From NCBI RefSeq assembly GCF_014279995.1, contig NZ_CP047935.1, positions 2,191,494 through 2,255,493 on the forward strand: 64,000 nucleotides of DNA, written 5' to 3'. Each line of letters starts with the position of its first letter. The first letter of the stretch is position 1. Below the pieces are notes generated by a model. It was not told the origin of the DNA. It saw nothing but the letters and a program-made list of their open reading frames with translations, and did no database searches. A program made the translations under genes and the position numbers. Shown here piece by piece: positions 9,027 through 17,036 of this stretch. The stretch is from Synechococcus sp. BIOS-E4-1 (GTDB lineage Bacteria; Cyanobacteriota; Cyanobacteriia; PCC-6307; Cyanobiaceae).

Positions 9027-10082
9027 GTGCACGATCAGGCAGGAAATCTAGCTAAGGCACTGAAATGGCTGGAAGGCCAACAATACAAGTTTCTGCCTTC
9101 AAAGCTCATCAGAGACAATGATCTGCCACTCATCAAAGCTCCACAGAAACCGCGAAATCATTCAAACCAGAGACAAACAGGAGTGATCCTTGAGTGTCCG
9201 CTCAATCAATTATGCGCGGACAAAGTTGATTTGTCATTTTATGGTAATAGAGAGATCCTGGACATCAAAGACTCCGGCATTCCCGGTTTTGCTCAATCCC
9301 TAGGTGCACTCCTAGACAACGAATCACTCAGAAACTTCCTTGTTGATCAGTATTTTACTGAGTTTGACCATCATTCAAACAAACTCCGACTAGCGGGAAT
9401 CTTCCAAGCTCTGGACAAAATATCAATGGTCATCAATGCCTATGAAATCATCACTGAATTGCTGATCAAGAGCAGAGCCTATCCCGATTTTAAATACCAG
9501 GAGCACCAACCTTTGCGAGATTTTCTGAGTGTCACAGGATTACCAAGTCAGATTGGAATCATGTGGGCAAGGGGGCATACGATCAAAGTGATTGGACAAA
9601 CGACTCAAGCGAAAGCCAAAAAGGATTTCCTGGAAAAATATTTCAGCAAGGTGGTCGAACACTCATCAGGAGTGATAACACGTCTTGCGAATCAGAATAT
9701 ACACCCCGAAGGAATTCAGCCTCTGAGTTACAGCCTTGATTACGACATTGAACAACAGGCTTTCCTGCCTCGGTTGTCCATTGAAATCTTTCCATCTGTA
9801 TGGCCTAGAGGTGGCCAGTGCAATGCATTACCAATGCTTGATTGGCTATGCAAGCTGAGTCCAGATCAACGCGTAATTATCGAGCAGTTCTGTGCCGGTC
9901 TGCCCATCGGAGCGTGCGAATCGCATCCTAGCTGGATGGTTGAGGCTGGGATTTTCGCACAAGAAGAGATCACCTATCTGGCCCTGCCATCCCACTTGAA
10001 GCTGTCATTCCAACATGGCCACACGAGTGTAAAAGGCTATTTCTATGCCATCAGTGACCTGACACCTAATCAGCATCAATAA
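9027..10082 (+). CDS. Unrecognised 351-residue protein in the lanthipeptide island
   Basis: It starts at a GTG and is 351 residues, soluble, without signal peptide or membrane span. I recognise no family. The N-terminal third is basic (IKAPQKPRNHSNQRQ). The second half contains LSYSLDYDIEQQAFLPRLSIEIFPS and a final LPSHLKLSFQHGHTSVKGYFYA, which look like paired strands. Five cysteines fall mainly in the C-terminal half (GGQCNALPMLDWLCKL, EQFCAGLPIGACE). It lies between the cobQ fragment and the lanthipeptide precursor, so it arrived with the island; a role in the peptide system (tailoring, immunity, regulation) is possible but not shown by the sequence. Confidence 0.75.
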   Translation: MHDQAGNLAKALKWLEGQQYKFLPSKLIRDNDLPLIKAPQKPRNHSNQRQTGVILECPLNQLCADKVDLSFYGNREILDIKDSGIPGFAQSLGALLDNESLRNFLVDQYFTEFDHHSNKLRLAGIFQALDKISMVINAYEIITELLIKSRAYPDFKYQEHQPLRDFLSVTGLPSQIGIMWARGHTIKVIGQTTQAKAKKDFLEKYFSKVVEHSSGVITRLANQNIHPEGIQPLSYSLDYDIEQQAFLPRLSIEIFPSVWPRGGQCNALPMLDWLCKLSPDQRVIIEQFCAGLPIGACESHPSWMVEAGIFAQEEITYLALPSHLKLSFQHGHTSVKGYFYAISDLTPNQHQ

Positions 10083-10252
10083 AGCCTGCAAACACAGCAT
10101 CTAAAAATGACAAAAAGCAAAAGGTGAATAAACTCATCTACATGCTTTAAAAGAAATCAATTCACTGGAGTGTACATAGTGACCTGATTAAGCCAGTTAC
10201 AAAATTCGCTGATTCCCGAACAAGAGATGATCCATAAGCCTTTCAATAAGAA

Positions 10253-10278
10253 CACCCCCCTGTATGAGAAGGGGGGTG
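10253..10278 (-). terminator. Hairpin terminator downstream of the lanthipeptide precursor
   Basis: An 8-bp stem CACCCCCC / GGGGGGTG with a 10-base loop, 32 bp past the precursor stop; on the minus strand it is followed by TTCTTATT. It could also serve the convergent 9027-10082 gene. Confidence 0.7.
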
Positions 10279-10309
10279 GGTGAAGGAAGAACTTCAGCAG
10301 CGTGATGAT

Positions 10310-10531
10310 TCAGCAGCCAGTTCCAGCGCCATTGGTCGCTTTCCAGTTTGTGCAAAGGTTTCCGCACCACCCCACGGCAACCTCTTCAAGCTCCTCGCTG
10401 CTGAGAGGGCTCAGCTTCGCACTGGCATCGATTTCATGACCATGCTCCTTGGCGATGCCACTAACGTCATCCAGTGAATTTGAATCCTTTAACTTGGCTT
10501 GAAGATCTGCATTGGTCTTGACCTTAGCCAT
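10310..10531 (-). CDS. lanA: Lanthipeptide precursor, Nif11-type leader (prochlorosin-like)
   Basis: From the ATG at 10531 the product is 73 residues. In frame, eight more codons read SKEQLDAF, exactly the start expected of a Nif11 leader, and are preceded by ATT at 10558 in the position of the usual Met; an in-frame TAA at 10579-10577 rules out an ATG further up. The leader ends LSSEELEEVAVG, matching prochlorosin leaders (LSDDELEGVAGG) except Val for the first Gly of the cleavage pair. The predicted core is WCGNLCTNWKATNGAGTGC: 19 residues, Cys at 2, 6 and 19, Thr at 7, 12 and 17, no Ser, so up to three methyllanthionine rings. It is the only precursor seen. lanM lies upstream on the same strand, almost 1 kb away. 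Confidence 0.88.
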   Translation of the reverse strand: MAKVKTNADLQAKLKDSNSLDDVSGIAKEHGHEIDASAKLSPLSSEELEEVAVGWCGNLCTNWKATNGAGTGC

Positions 10532-10558
10532 GAAGGCATCGAGCTGCTCTTTAGAAAT

Positions 10559-11394
10559 TGATTTAAAAAACCTAATTTAAAGTGGCAAATCTGATCAAAA
10601 ACGTCATGTACAAACATTCACGATATTAATCTTGACAGGTCGCATTGGGCCAAACAGAAATGATCACAACGACTGAACGATCAAACAAAGCGATTGTGAG
10701 CTCTCTGTTTGGAAAGCGGTCGGTCAGCACCCTTCGATATCCAGCTGGTCCGTTACGCATGTCCTCGCTGATCTGACCAATAGCCAGCACCCAGTTCACC
10801 CCTGCCTTTCCGCCATCTCTGATCAATCAGAGGCTGAATGGTTAACATGCAGGCGTGGCCTTCAACCACCCGAACATCCCTTATTTCGACTGTTTGCGAT
10901 TTTATCGAAGACAACATCTCAAACTGCGTAACAATAACGGGTGACTCTTTTACTGAAAGAAGGTTTGCCTCAGCAAGCCAAGCCGGGGCTCCTGGAAAAA
11001 CCAGCAGCATGCGGGCAAGACATTAGCTGGACTATTCAGACAGAAAAATTTTCAGACAGAGAACTTTTCACATATCGGAAAGAACCGCAGCATTCCAATC
11101 TCATTGAAAACAAAAAAATGACCAGTAACTCCGAAGCAACTCACTACGGAGTGACTGCTCTCTGCTAATTGCTTTCAACAAACATGCGTGAGCATTGCCA
11201 TGATCTGTTTCCAAGTCATCGAAATATGTACGGTAGTAAAAATTTCGAACCTCCTGGTTGACATTTCAAGTTAAACGGAACTTTTTCGCTTGTTCAATTT
11301 CATCGCTGAAAACATGCCAGCTGATGGGATCAATCATCACTTCTGTGCATTGTCAATAGCGGCATCAAAGATTGGGTTGGTCGCCGAATGACGC
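10559..11394. other. 836 bp with no clear gene
   Basis: Apart from a possible broken exported ORF (10626-11010, minus), nothing convincing is seen here. The region between the precursor and the Npun fragment is AT-richer than its surroundings and has no long ORF. Confidence 0.6.
10626..11010 (-). pseudogene. Possible frameshifted small exported protein
   Basis: Two overlapping minus-strand ORFs (10753-11010 and 10626-10826) look like halves of one protein. The first begins with a signal-like MLLVFPGAPAWLAEA and reads to HACMLTIQPLI; shifting frame near 10820 continues RDGGKAGVNWVLAIG to a stop at 10626. Joined, they give about 125 residues. No family is recognised; it may be a relic carried by the island. 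Confidence 0.3.
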
Positions 11395-11554
11395 GAAGTC
11401 GATGAAAGTGTTAGGCGTTCACAGAGCGTGTTCGCTTGATCCCGCTGGCCAGAGATGTGCTCATCTCATCACCTGGCCGGCCGGAATCGCGATCCCTTCA
11501 GCAGGCCTTGGAAGCCGTCTGATGCATTGGTGTCGTCGCAATCTCCCCCGCGGG
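11395..11554 (+). pseudogene. Decayed 3' fragment of an Npun_F0494-type gene
   Basis: Frames here read REVDESV, then after a shift FTERVRLIPLARDVLIS, matching REVDGQG and [17 protein letters not shown] of the intact gene at 8033-8413. About 53 bp before the repeat align at roughly 64 percent, with indels and a stop, whereas the last 65 bp align at 94 percent. The fragment lies antisense to the last codons of lanM, so its 3' end also encodes the lanM C-terminus. Confidence 0.75.
11490..11554 (+). repeat. 65-bp direct repeat, copy B (overlaps lanM 3' end)
   Basis: The partner of 8346-8410, with four mismatches. On the minus strand it encodes the last residues of LanM (MHQTASKAC) plus the stop. 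Confidence 0.9.
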
Positions 11555-14500
11555 TGAAAGCAAGCCAATGGTCAGAAGCGTGCCGAGCCGATCATCGCGA
11601 TTCAGCTGATCACGCAAAGCCAGACCCATCCCGGAGATTCCTGTAAAACAACCCGGCAGCAGCAGGTTGCCGTCGGCCGTGCCGAAACCGCGGAAAGCTC
11701 CGCCATTTTTATTGGCAATGGAGACCGCCTGAGCAACAAGTTCAGACGATCTTTCGATCGCAGTCGCACGGACGGACTCTGCAACGGATTTCGCCCATGG
11801 CCCCTCAGCCACAACGCGAAGAATTCCGGCATTTCCGAAGGTGCCGCAGCAGAGATGGTCACACCAGGGCATCTTCAGCGCAGTAAGTGTCTGCAGAGCA
11901 TTAGACATTTCATCAACGCAATGCTCATCCCAGAGCGGAGAGCCAAACAGACAAGCCCGGCTCAAGGCGATTCCGGGTGCACCATGGCACCAAGAGGTCA
12001 TGAACTTGTTCGGCTGATCGGGTTGGTACTCCCGGTAATCGGGCCAGTTGAGGTGTTCCGCATCAAAACGCTCACGTTCATAGCTGAGAGCCTTGGCCGC
12101 CGCATCGAGGAAACGCTGCTCACCCAGCTGCTGCCCCAGCTTGACAAGCGCAGCCAGATATCCAGCGGTTCCATGCGAAAAGCCGAGCAAGGGCTCCTTG
12201 CCACGACTAGTCCAAGCTCCCTGTTCGTTTTGGAGACCCAGAAGATGATCTCCGGCAACGAGAGCCAAGTCCAGAGCTCGTATCGAACCATCCCTGAGCA
12301 GAGGCCCAATCAGACCGGTCACACCAGCGATCACGTCGAGACCGAGGTCGGCGCGAATATGTTCCGGAAGCAATGCCTCGATGAGTCTGGTCTGCAGCTC
12401 CCGGAGCATTGGCTGTTGTGATTCCGGTCCCCAGGTCGACAATTCCTGAATCGAGAGCAATGAACCGCCGCAACCACTCAAGCCAAGTGCCTGGTCACGC
12501 CACCAGCGCAGGCGCAGACCATCGCGGTCCTTTTCACCCATCTGGAGCATAGGTTTCAAACAAGTCTCGACCAGTTCGGCTGGACCAGGCTCATCGGCGA
12601 AATGGGCTGCCAGTAGAGCAACACCGATGGATCCACCGTAAAGCGAGGTACCAACAGGGCCGAAGCAGAAACTCTCACCATCACTGCCAAGATCCATTCC
12701 TAACCAGTCGATGAGGCCATCTGTATCGCGAATGGCAATCTCTTCGAGCAACTTGAGCTGAAGACGGCTCTGCTCGTGGAGCTGCTCAGGCGTGAGCGTC
12801 ACGACGTCAACATCGGGCGCGACACCATTTCGGGAACTTCGGCCATCTTCAGTGGAGATGCGCGCACGGCTGGTACCGCGGATTAATTGCTCCTGGAAAG
12901 CAACGGCTGCTGAATCCAATTCAGCAATACGCTGACGACTCGACTCCAGACCACTGGTTTCCATAAACCCTTCAACGGGCTTCATGCCGTCAACTAAGGG
13001 AAGATCCTGCCCATCGATGGAATGCACGAAAAATGGAATATCCAGACGCTCCATCTGACGCAGTTCAGCTTCAAACACAGGCCAGTGCAGCGGTTGTTCG
13101 CTGGCCATCAGAAAACTGCGGGTGAGCTGCTCGAGCACCAGTCCCTGGCGGAGGGACGAACGCAGAGCCGCTGGCTCAAGTTGCTGACGCTGCAATGCGA
13201 AATAAACACGGGTGGCCCGCAGCACAATGCGACGCGGAAGCCCACGGAATTGATCGAGGACCCCACCAGGTTTGATCCAATCCTCACGCGTCTTCTCAAA
13301 TTCAGCGCACTGCTCACGGAATCCCTGGCAGAAGGTCTCAAGATGGGCATTGAGACCATTGGTTGCACCAACCCCCACTGGAAGACTGGTGGGCAACAGT
13401 GATGGACGACTGATCTGGGCGGCCATCATGCCGTCACTGTTCAGCCCCAGCCAACCCGGCCCCTTCGTCTGGGGACTGGAGGGGGGGGCAATGCCTAGAG
13501 CGCTGATATCGACAGCGATCTTGGCCTGACCGACAAACAGCCAGTTCGGCATCAGACCTGATCGAAGCACTGAATTCTGAAAACTCTTCTGAAGATCCGA
13601 CTGAGACAGAGTTGTCTGTTGATCAGAGGCATCAGAAACATGATCAGGCAAATCAGCTTCAAGCAGAGTTTCGGTATCGATTAACAGCAGCTGATCCCCG
13701 CAGGCGATTAAGTTCTCGTAGTGGCAATCAGTGCAGCCGAAGAGATGAAGCACGGCTGTCAATCGTCCGGCATTGCGATAGAAGCGCTCCAGTTCATCAT
13801 CTCCTGCACAGAGACGATGCTCGACATGCTCCATGTATCCGTAGTCGTTACCGCAGTAAATCCGCAAATTGCGCAGCGGCGTCAGTGTGCTGACGCTGTT
13901 GAGATGTTCAAGTGCCTGCTGGTAAGCAAAGTCCACACCCATGTCTTTGGGCTTGTAGACCACTTGCACGGAAGAACTTCTATCAGCTTGAGCAAACTTC
14001 AGAATGCTCACAACCTGACCATGGTTGTGGGGATCACTCAGGCCCTGATGGACTCCGGACAGCTCCATCTCAGGCGCGACGCCAAAGAGCTGCTGCAGGG
14101 GAATCGTGTCAGCATCAACCCGCCGAAGCAGCATTTCATTGGAATGGTGCCAATCACCACAGACCTGCCCCAGATATCGTCCCAGCACTGGGAACGTCTC
14201 CAGAAACGATGCCAATCCATCGCATCGGTGCTCCCTGATGAACCGCTCGTAATACTCCCTGACAGGAGGACCCTGGCCATCACCACCTGAACCGAGATGG
14301 GCCAGCAACATCGCTCCGGGAGGCCGCTGCAAATTGAATTGCTCGAACAGGGCCTGTTCAGAAATATTGCTCAACCTGGTGAGCAGTGACTGACCTAAGG
14401 AGCGGTAAACCTGTTCGTTGATGCTGCGATCTTGGAGATCGTCCAAGCTGCTGCGCAGGCGCGCGACGAAAGCATCAACCGCGGGAATCCACAGGTCGCG

Positions 14501-14881
14501 GAAAGGGAGCTGATCAGGATTCGCCTCCGAGACTTCCGCGACATAAGGCTCAAGCTCACGTTCAGCATCACTGCGCAGTGCTGACTGCAGAAAAGTCAAT
14601 TCCTGAAACCAGGTCTCCGTGCTCGAGGATTCGTTGGGCTGCTCAAGCTGATCGAGCACTCTGTACAGAGCAGGACGATCAAGTCCAGCCCATGCAAAGC
14701 GACGCTCAAGCTTTTCACGTTCCTGAGGCGCGATCGCTTCCAGCCATGCTTCGCCCAGCCCAGGCTGCCGGTCTTCGAGATCGTCGCGAGTAATGGATGG
14801 ACCAGTCGATGATTCAGAAGGGGAAACCTTTTCGGCGTCCATCAGCTGATGCAAGGAAGAGAGTTTCTTGGGCGCAGGCAT
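11498..14881 (-). CDS. lanM: Class II lanthipeptide synthetase LanM (ProcM-like)
   Basis: 1127 residues. The N-terminal two thirds are the dehydratase, which phosphorylates and eliminates Ser/Thr; its kinase-like core shows VVYKPKDMGVDFAY, CTDCHYENLI and LLIDTETLLEAD. The C-terminal LanC-like cyclase has SWCHGAPGIAL (Cys965) and DHLCCGTFGN (Cys1011, Cys1012), the three-cysteine zinc site of the cyanobacterial CCG group, with the same 46-residue spacing as ProcM Cys924/970/971. In ProcM this site goes with broad substrate tolerance. LanM acts on the Nif11-leader precursor in the cytoplasm. Its start is 6 bp after the ABC transporter stop. The last codons run through a copy of an Npun_F0494 gene end and look like an acquired tail. 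Confidence 0.95.
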   Translation of the reverse strand: MPAPKKLSSLHQLMDAEKVSPSESSTGPSITRDDLEDRQPGLGEAWLEAIAPQEREKLERRFAWAGLDRPALYRVLDQLEQPNESSSTETWFQELTFLQSALRSDAERELEPYVAEVSEANPDQLPFRDLWIPAVDAFVARLRSSLDDLQDRSINEQVYRSLGQSLLTRLSNISEQALFEQFNLQRPPGAMLLAHLGSGGDGQGPPVREYYERFIREHRCDGLASFLETFPVLGRYLGQVCGDWHHSNEMLLRRVDADTIPLQQLFGVAPEMELSGVHQGLSDPHNHGQVVSILKFAQADRSSSVQVVYKPKDMGVDFAYQQALEHLNSVSTLTPLRNLRIYCGNDYGYMEHVEHRLCAGDDELERFYRNAGRLTAVLHLFGCTDCHYENLIACGDQLLLIDTETLLEADLPDHVSDASDQQTTLSQSDLQKSFQNSVLRSGLMPNWLFVGQAKIAVDISALGIAPPSSPQTKGPGWLGLNSDGMMAAQISRPSLLPTSLPVGVGATNGLNAHLETFCQGFREQCAEFEKTREDWIKPGGVLDQFRGLPRRIVLRATRVYFALQRQQLEPAALRSSLRQGLVLEQLTRSFLMASEQPLHWPVFEAELRQMERLDIPFFVHSIDGQDLPLVDGMKPVEGFMETSGLESSRQRIAELDSAAVAFQEQLIRGTSRARISTEDGRSSRNGVAPDVDVVTLTPEQLHEQSRLQLKLLEEIAIRDTDGLIDWLGMDLGSDGESFCFGPVGTSLYGGSIGVALLAAHFADEPGPAELVETCLKPMLQMGEKDRDGLRLRWWRDQALGLSGCGGSLLSIQELSTWGPESQQPMLRELQTRLIEALLPEHIRADLGLDVIAGVTGLIGPLLRDGSIRALDLALVAGDHLLGLQNEQGAWTSRGKEPLLGFSHGTAGYLAALVKLGQQLGEQRFLDAAAKALSYERERFDAEHLNWPDYREYQPDQPNKFMTSWCHGAPGIALSRACLFGSPLWDEHCVDEMSNALQTLTALKMPWCDHLCCGTFGNAGILRVVAEGPWAKSVAESVRATAIERSSELVAQAVSIANKNGGAFRGFGTADGNLLLPGCFTGISGMGLALRDQLNRDDRLGTLLTIGLLSPAGEIATTPMHQTASKAC

Positions 14882-14887
14882 CGTCCT

Positions 14888-17032
14888 TCAGTGTCCCTTC
14901 GACAGAATTTCTGCAAGGTAGCCGTGATGCTTGAGTTCGTCCCAAGTTCCATTTTCAGCAGTAACACCATCGCGAATCACAACGATCTTGTCCGCATCTC
15001 GGATGGTGGCAAGACGGTGCGCAACGCTGATTCTTGTAATCCCCAGAGACTGCACCGTCTCATTGATGCGCTGTTGTGACGGTGGATCCAGAGCACTGGT
15101 GGCTTCATCCATCAGCAGCACTCGAGGTTGATGGATCAAAGCTCTGGCGATAGCGATTCGCTGTGCCTGGCCACCAGACATGTTGCCGGCCCCTTCCATC
15201 ACAATCGTCTCCAGCTTCATCGGCATGGCTGCCACCTCATCAGCAACAGAAGCAGATTCAAGCGCTGCCCAGATTCGATCTTCTTCGGTTACAAGGCCTC
15301 CTGAAACAATGTCGTAAATCGAGCCGGCGTTGAGATGGGCAGTTTGAAGAACAACACCAAGCTGACGGCGGTAATGGCGGATGGCGAGCTGAGGCAGGGC
15401 AAGCCCGTCGATCAATAAATCACCCCCCTGAGGTTCAATAAAACCCAGGAACATATTCATAATTGTGGATTTTCCACAGCCGCTTGGTCCTGTGATCACC
15501 GTGTGCTGACCAGGTTTAATTTCGAAATTGAGGTTGCGATAAAGCGGTTCACTAGCGTCAGGAAACTGGTAAACAACATCTCTGAACAGGAAATGTCCTT
15601 CCAGGTCATGATGCACCGCATCAGGTTCATAACCCTTCTCAACTTCGGCATAAATCACCGGTTCGGCACGCTGCCAGAGAACGCTGGCTCGACCTAAGGT
15701 ATTGGCCGCAAGATTGGCGGCCTGAGAGAGGGATGAGTTGAATCCTGTGAATGCGGCATTGAAGGAGATGAAGCTCACCAGAATCAGCTCAAACTCCGCT
15801 GAGGTGCTGGCACTGGACAGCAGTTTGTGAGTCACCACCGCGAACATCATTAAGGAAGCCAATGGACTCACCAGCGTTCCGAACATTTCGATCGCATCGT
15901 TATAAAAGTTGCTGCGCAATTGCAGCAACGCATATCGATTGATCTCGCGCAGCCAGCGAAGCATCACAAAGGGTTCTGTTGCGGAACTGCGAATCTGCGC
16001 CAGTCCCATGACCGATTGCAGTGAGAAGTTTGTAATCTCTGCGCCAGTCTCCAACAAAGGTTTTTGTAGTTGAATATCACGAATCGTGAGATAAACCAGA
16101 GATGCAAGAGAAACAATTGTGAACAAAGCAGCCCAGATAGCTAGCGAGCGGTCATAGATCACCATCAGAATGAAGTATCCAAGACTGAAGACTGAAGAGA
16201 GCAATGTCGATAGGACACCACTTCCTAGCAACTGACGCAATTGATTGATCGATTCAATACGTGACGCAAGATCACCTGTGGTGTACTTGGAAATGAAGCG
16301 CATTGGAAGACGCATTACGCGATCAAAAACTGCGGTCTGTAATCGCAGGTCCGTAACACTTTCAATCCGCAGCATCATTATGGTCTGCAGATACTGGGCA
16401 GCAGCAACACCCACCACCACTACGATCACAATCGCCAGACCCTCAATCAGTAGTGCACTATCGTTTTCAGGCAGAATCCGATTCACCAGAACATTGGTGA
16501 AGATCGGTATGGAAAGATGAAACGTCATCACTACTGCAGAAGCAATAACCAGAGCCCAGATCGCATTTAACTCTGTATTGAATGCAAAATTGATCACCGC
16601 TAATGGACCAACAATCTTGGCCGGTAATGAGGGGTAGATCTCGTACCCATCACTGTCCAGGCGGACATCCTCCGGCACGAGCCAGTGTCGTCCCTGAGCT
16701 GCGGAATAGAACCAGTTCCGGCCGCGATCGCGGTACAACGCCAAAGGTTCACCAGTCGCCTGATCTTTGACGATCAGCATGGGAAATTCAGATTTCCATG
16801 GCTCACGCGGGGCGTCCACGCGGCGGTGATGAATATCGTTGTGATCGAGCTGAAGACTGATATCAGCATCGGGCATGGCAATCAACGATCGCGCTGGTGC
16901 TTTCAGACGCCGAAGACAGAAGCCGATCAATCGAAGATCACGCTGAGGATCGGTCTCTTCCACAACCTCAAAGATGAGGTTTTTCTCTAGTTGATCAACC
17001 TGCTGAAGAGCGCGTTTGCGAGAGTCAGTCAT
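14888..17032 (-). CDS. NHLM-type ABC transporter, permease/ATPase without peptidase
   Basis: 714 residues: a long N-terminal cytoplasmic region (about 1-150, no C39 catalytic Cys), a six-helix ABC membrane domain (about 150-450), and an ATPase with Walker A GPSGCGKS, signature MSGGQAQR, Walker B VLLMDEATSALD and H-loop SVAHRLATI. This matches the NHLM bacteriocin ABC ATP-binding protein that accompanies a peptidase-containing partner. It probably forms a heterodimer or a parallel transporter for lanthipeptide export. It is the fourth gene of the minus-strand operon, 4 bp after the PCAT gene and 6 bp before lanM. Confidence 0.93.
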   Translation of the reverse strand: MTDSRKRALQQVDQLEKNLIFEVVEETDPQRDLRLIGFCLRRLKAPARSLIAMPDADISLQLDHNDIHHRRVDAPREPWKSEFPMLIVKDQATGEPLALYRDRGRNWFYSAAQGRHWLVPEDVRLDSDGYEIYPSLPAKIVGPLAVINFAFNTELNAIWALVIASAVVMTFHLSIPIFTNVLVNRILPENDSALLIEGLAIVIVVVVGVAAAQYLQTIMMLRIESVTDLRLQTAVFDRVMRLPMRFISKYTTGDLASRIESINQLRQLLGSGVLSTLLSSVFSLGYFILMVIYDRSLAIWAALFTIVSLASLVYLTIRDIQLQKPLLETGAEITNFSLQSVMGLAQIRSSATEPFVMLRWLREINRYALLQLRSNFYNDAIEMFGTLVSPLASLMMFAVVTHKLLSSASTSAEFELILVSFISFNAAFTGFNSSLSQAANLAANTLGRASVLWQRAEPVIYAEVEKGYEPDAVHHDLEGHFLFRDVVYQFPDASEPLYRNLNFEIKPGQHTVITGPSGCGKSTIMNMFLGFIEPQGGDLLIDGLALPQLAIRHYRRQLGVVLQTAHLNAGSIYDIVSGGLVTEEDRIWAALESASVADEVAAMPMKLETIVMEGAGNMSGGQAQRIAIARALIHQPRVLLMDEATSALDPPSQQRINETVQSLGITRISVAHRLATIRDADKIVVIRDGVTAENGTWDELKHHGYLAEILSKGH

Positions 17033-17036
17033 GCCA

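Noticed and set aside
11855-12421. 188-codon plus-strand ORF inside lanM
   Set aside because: Antisense to the conserved LanC domain; no independent evidence.
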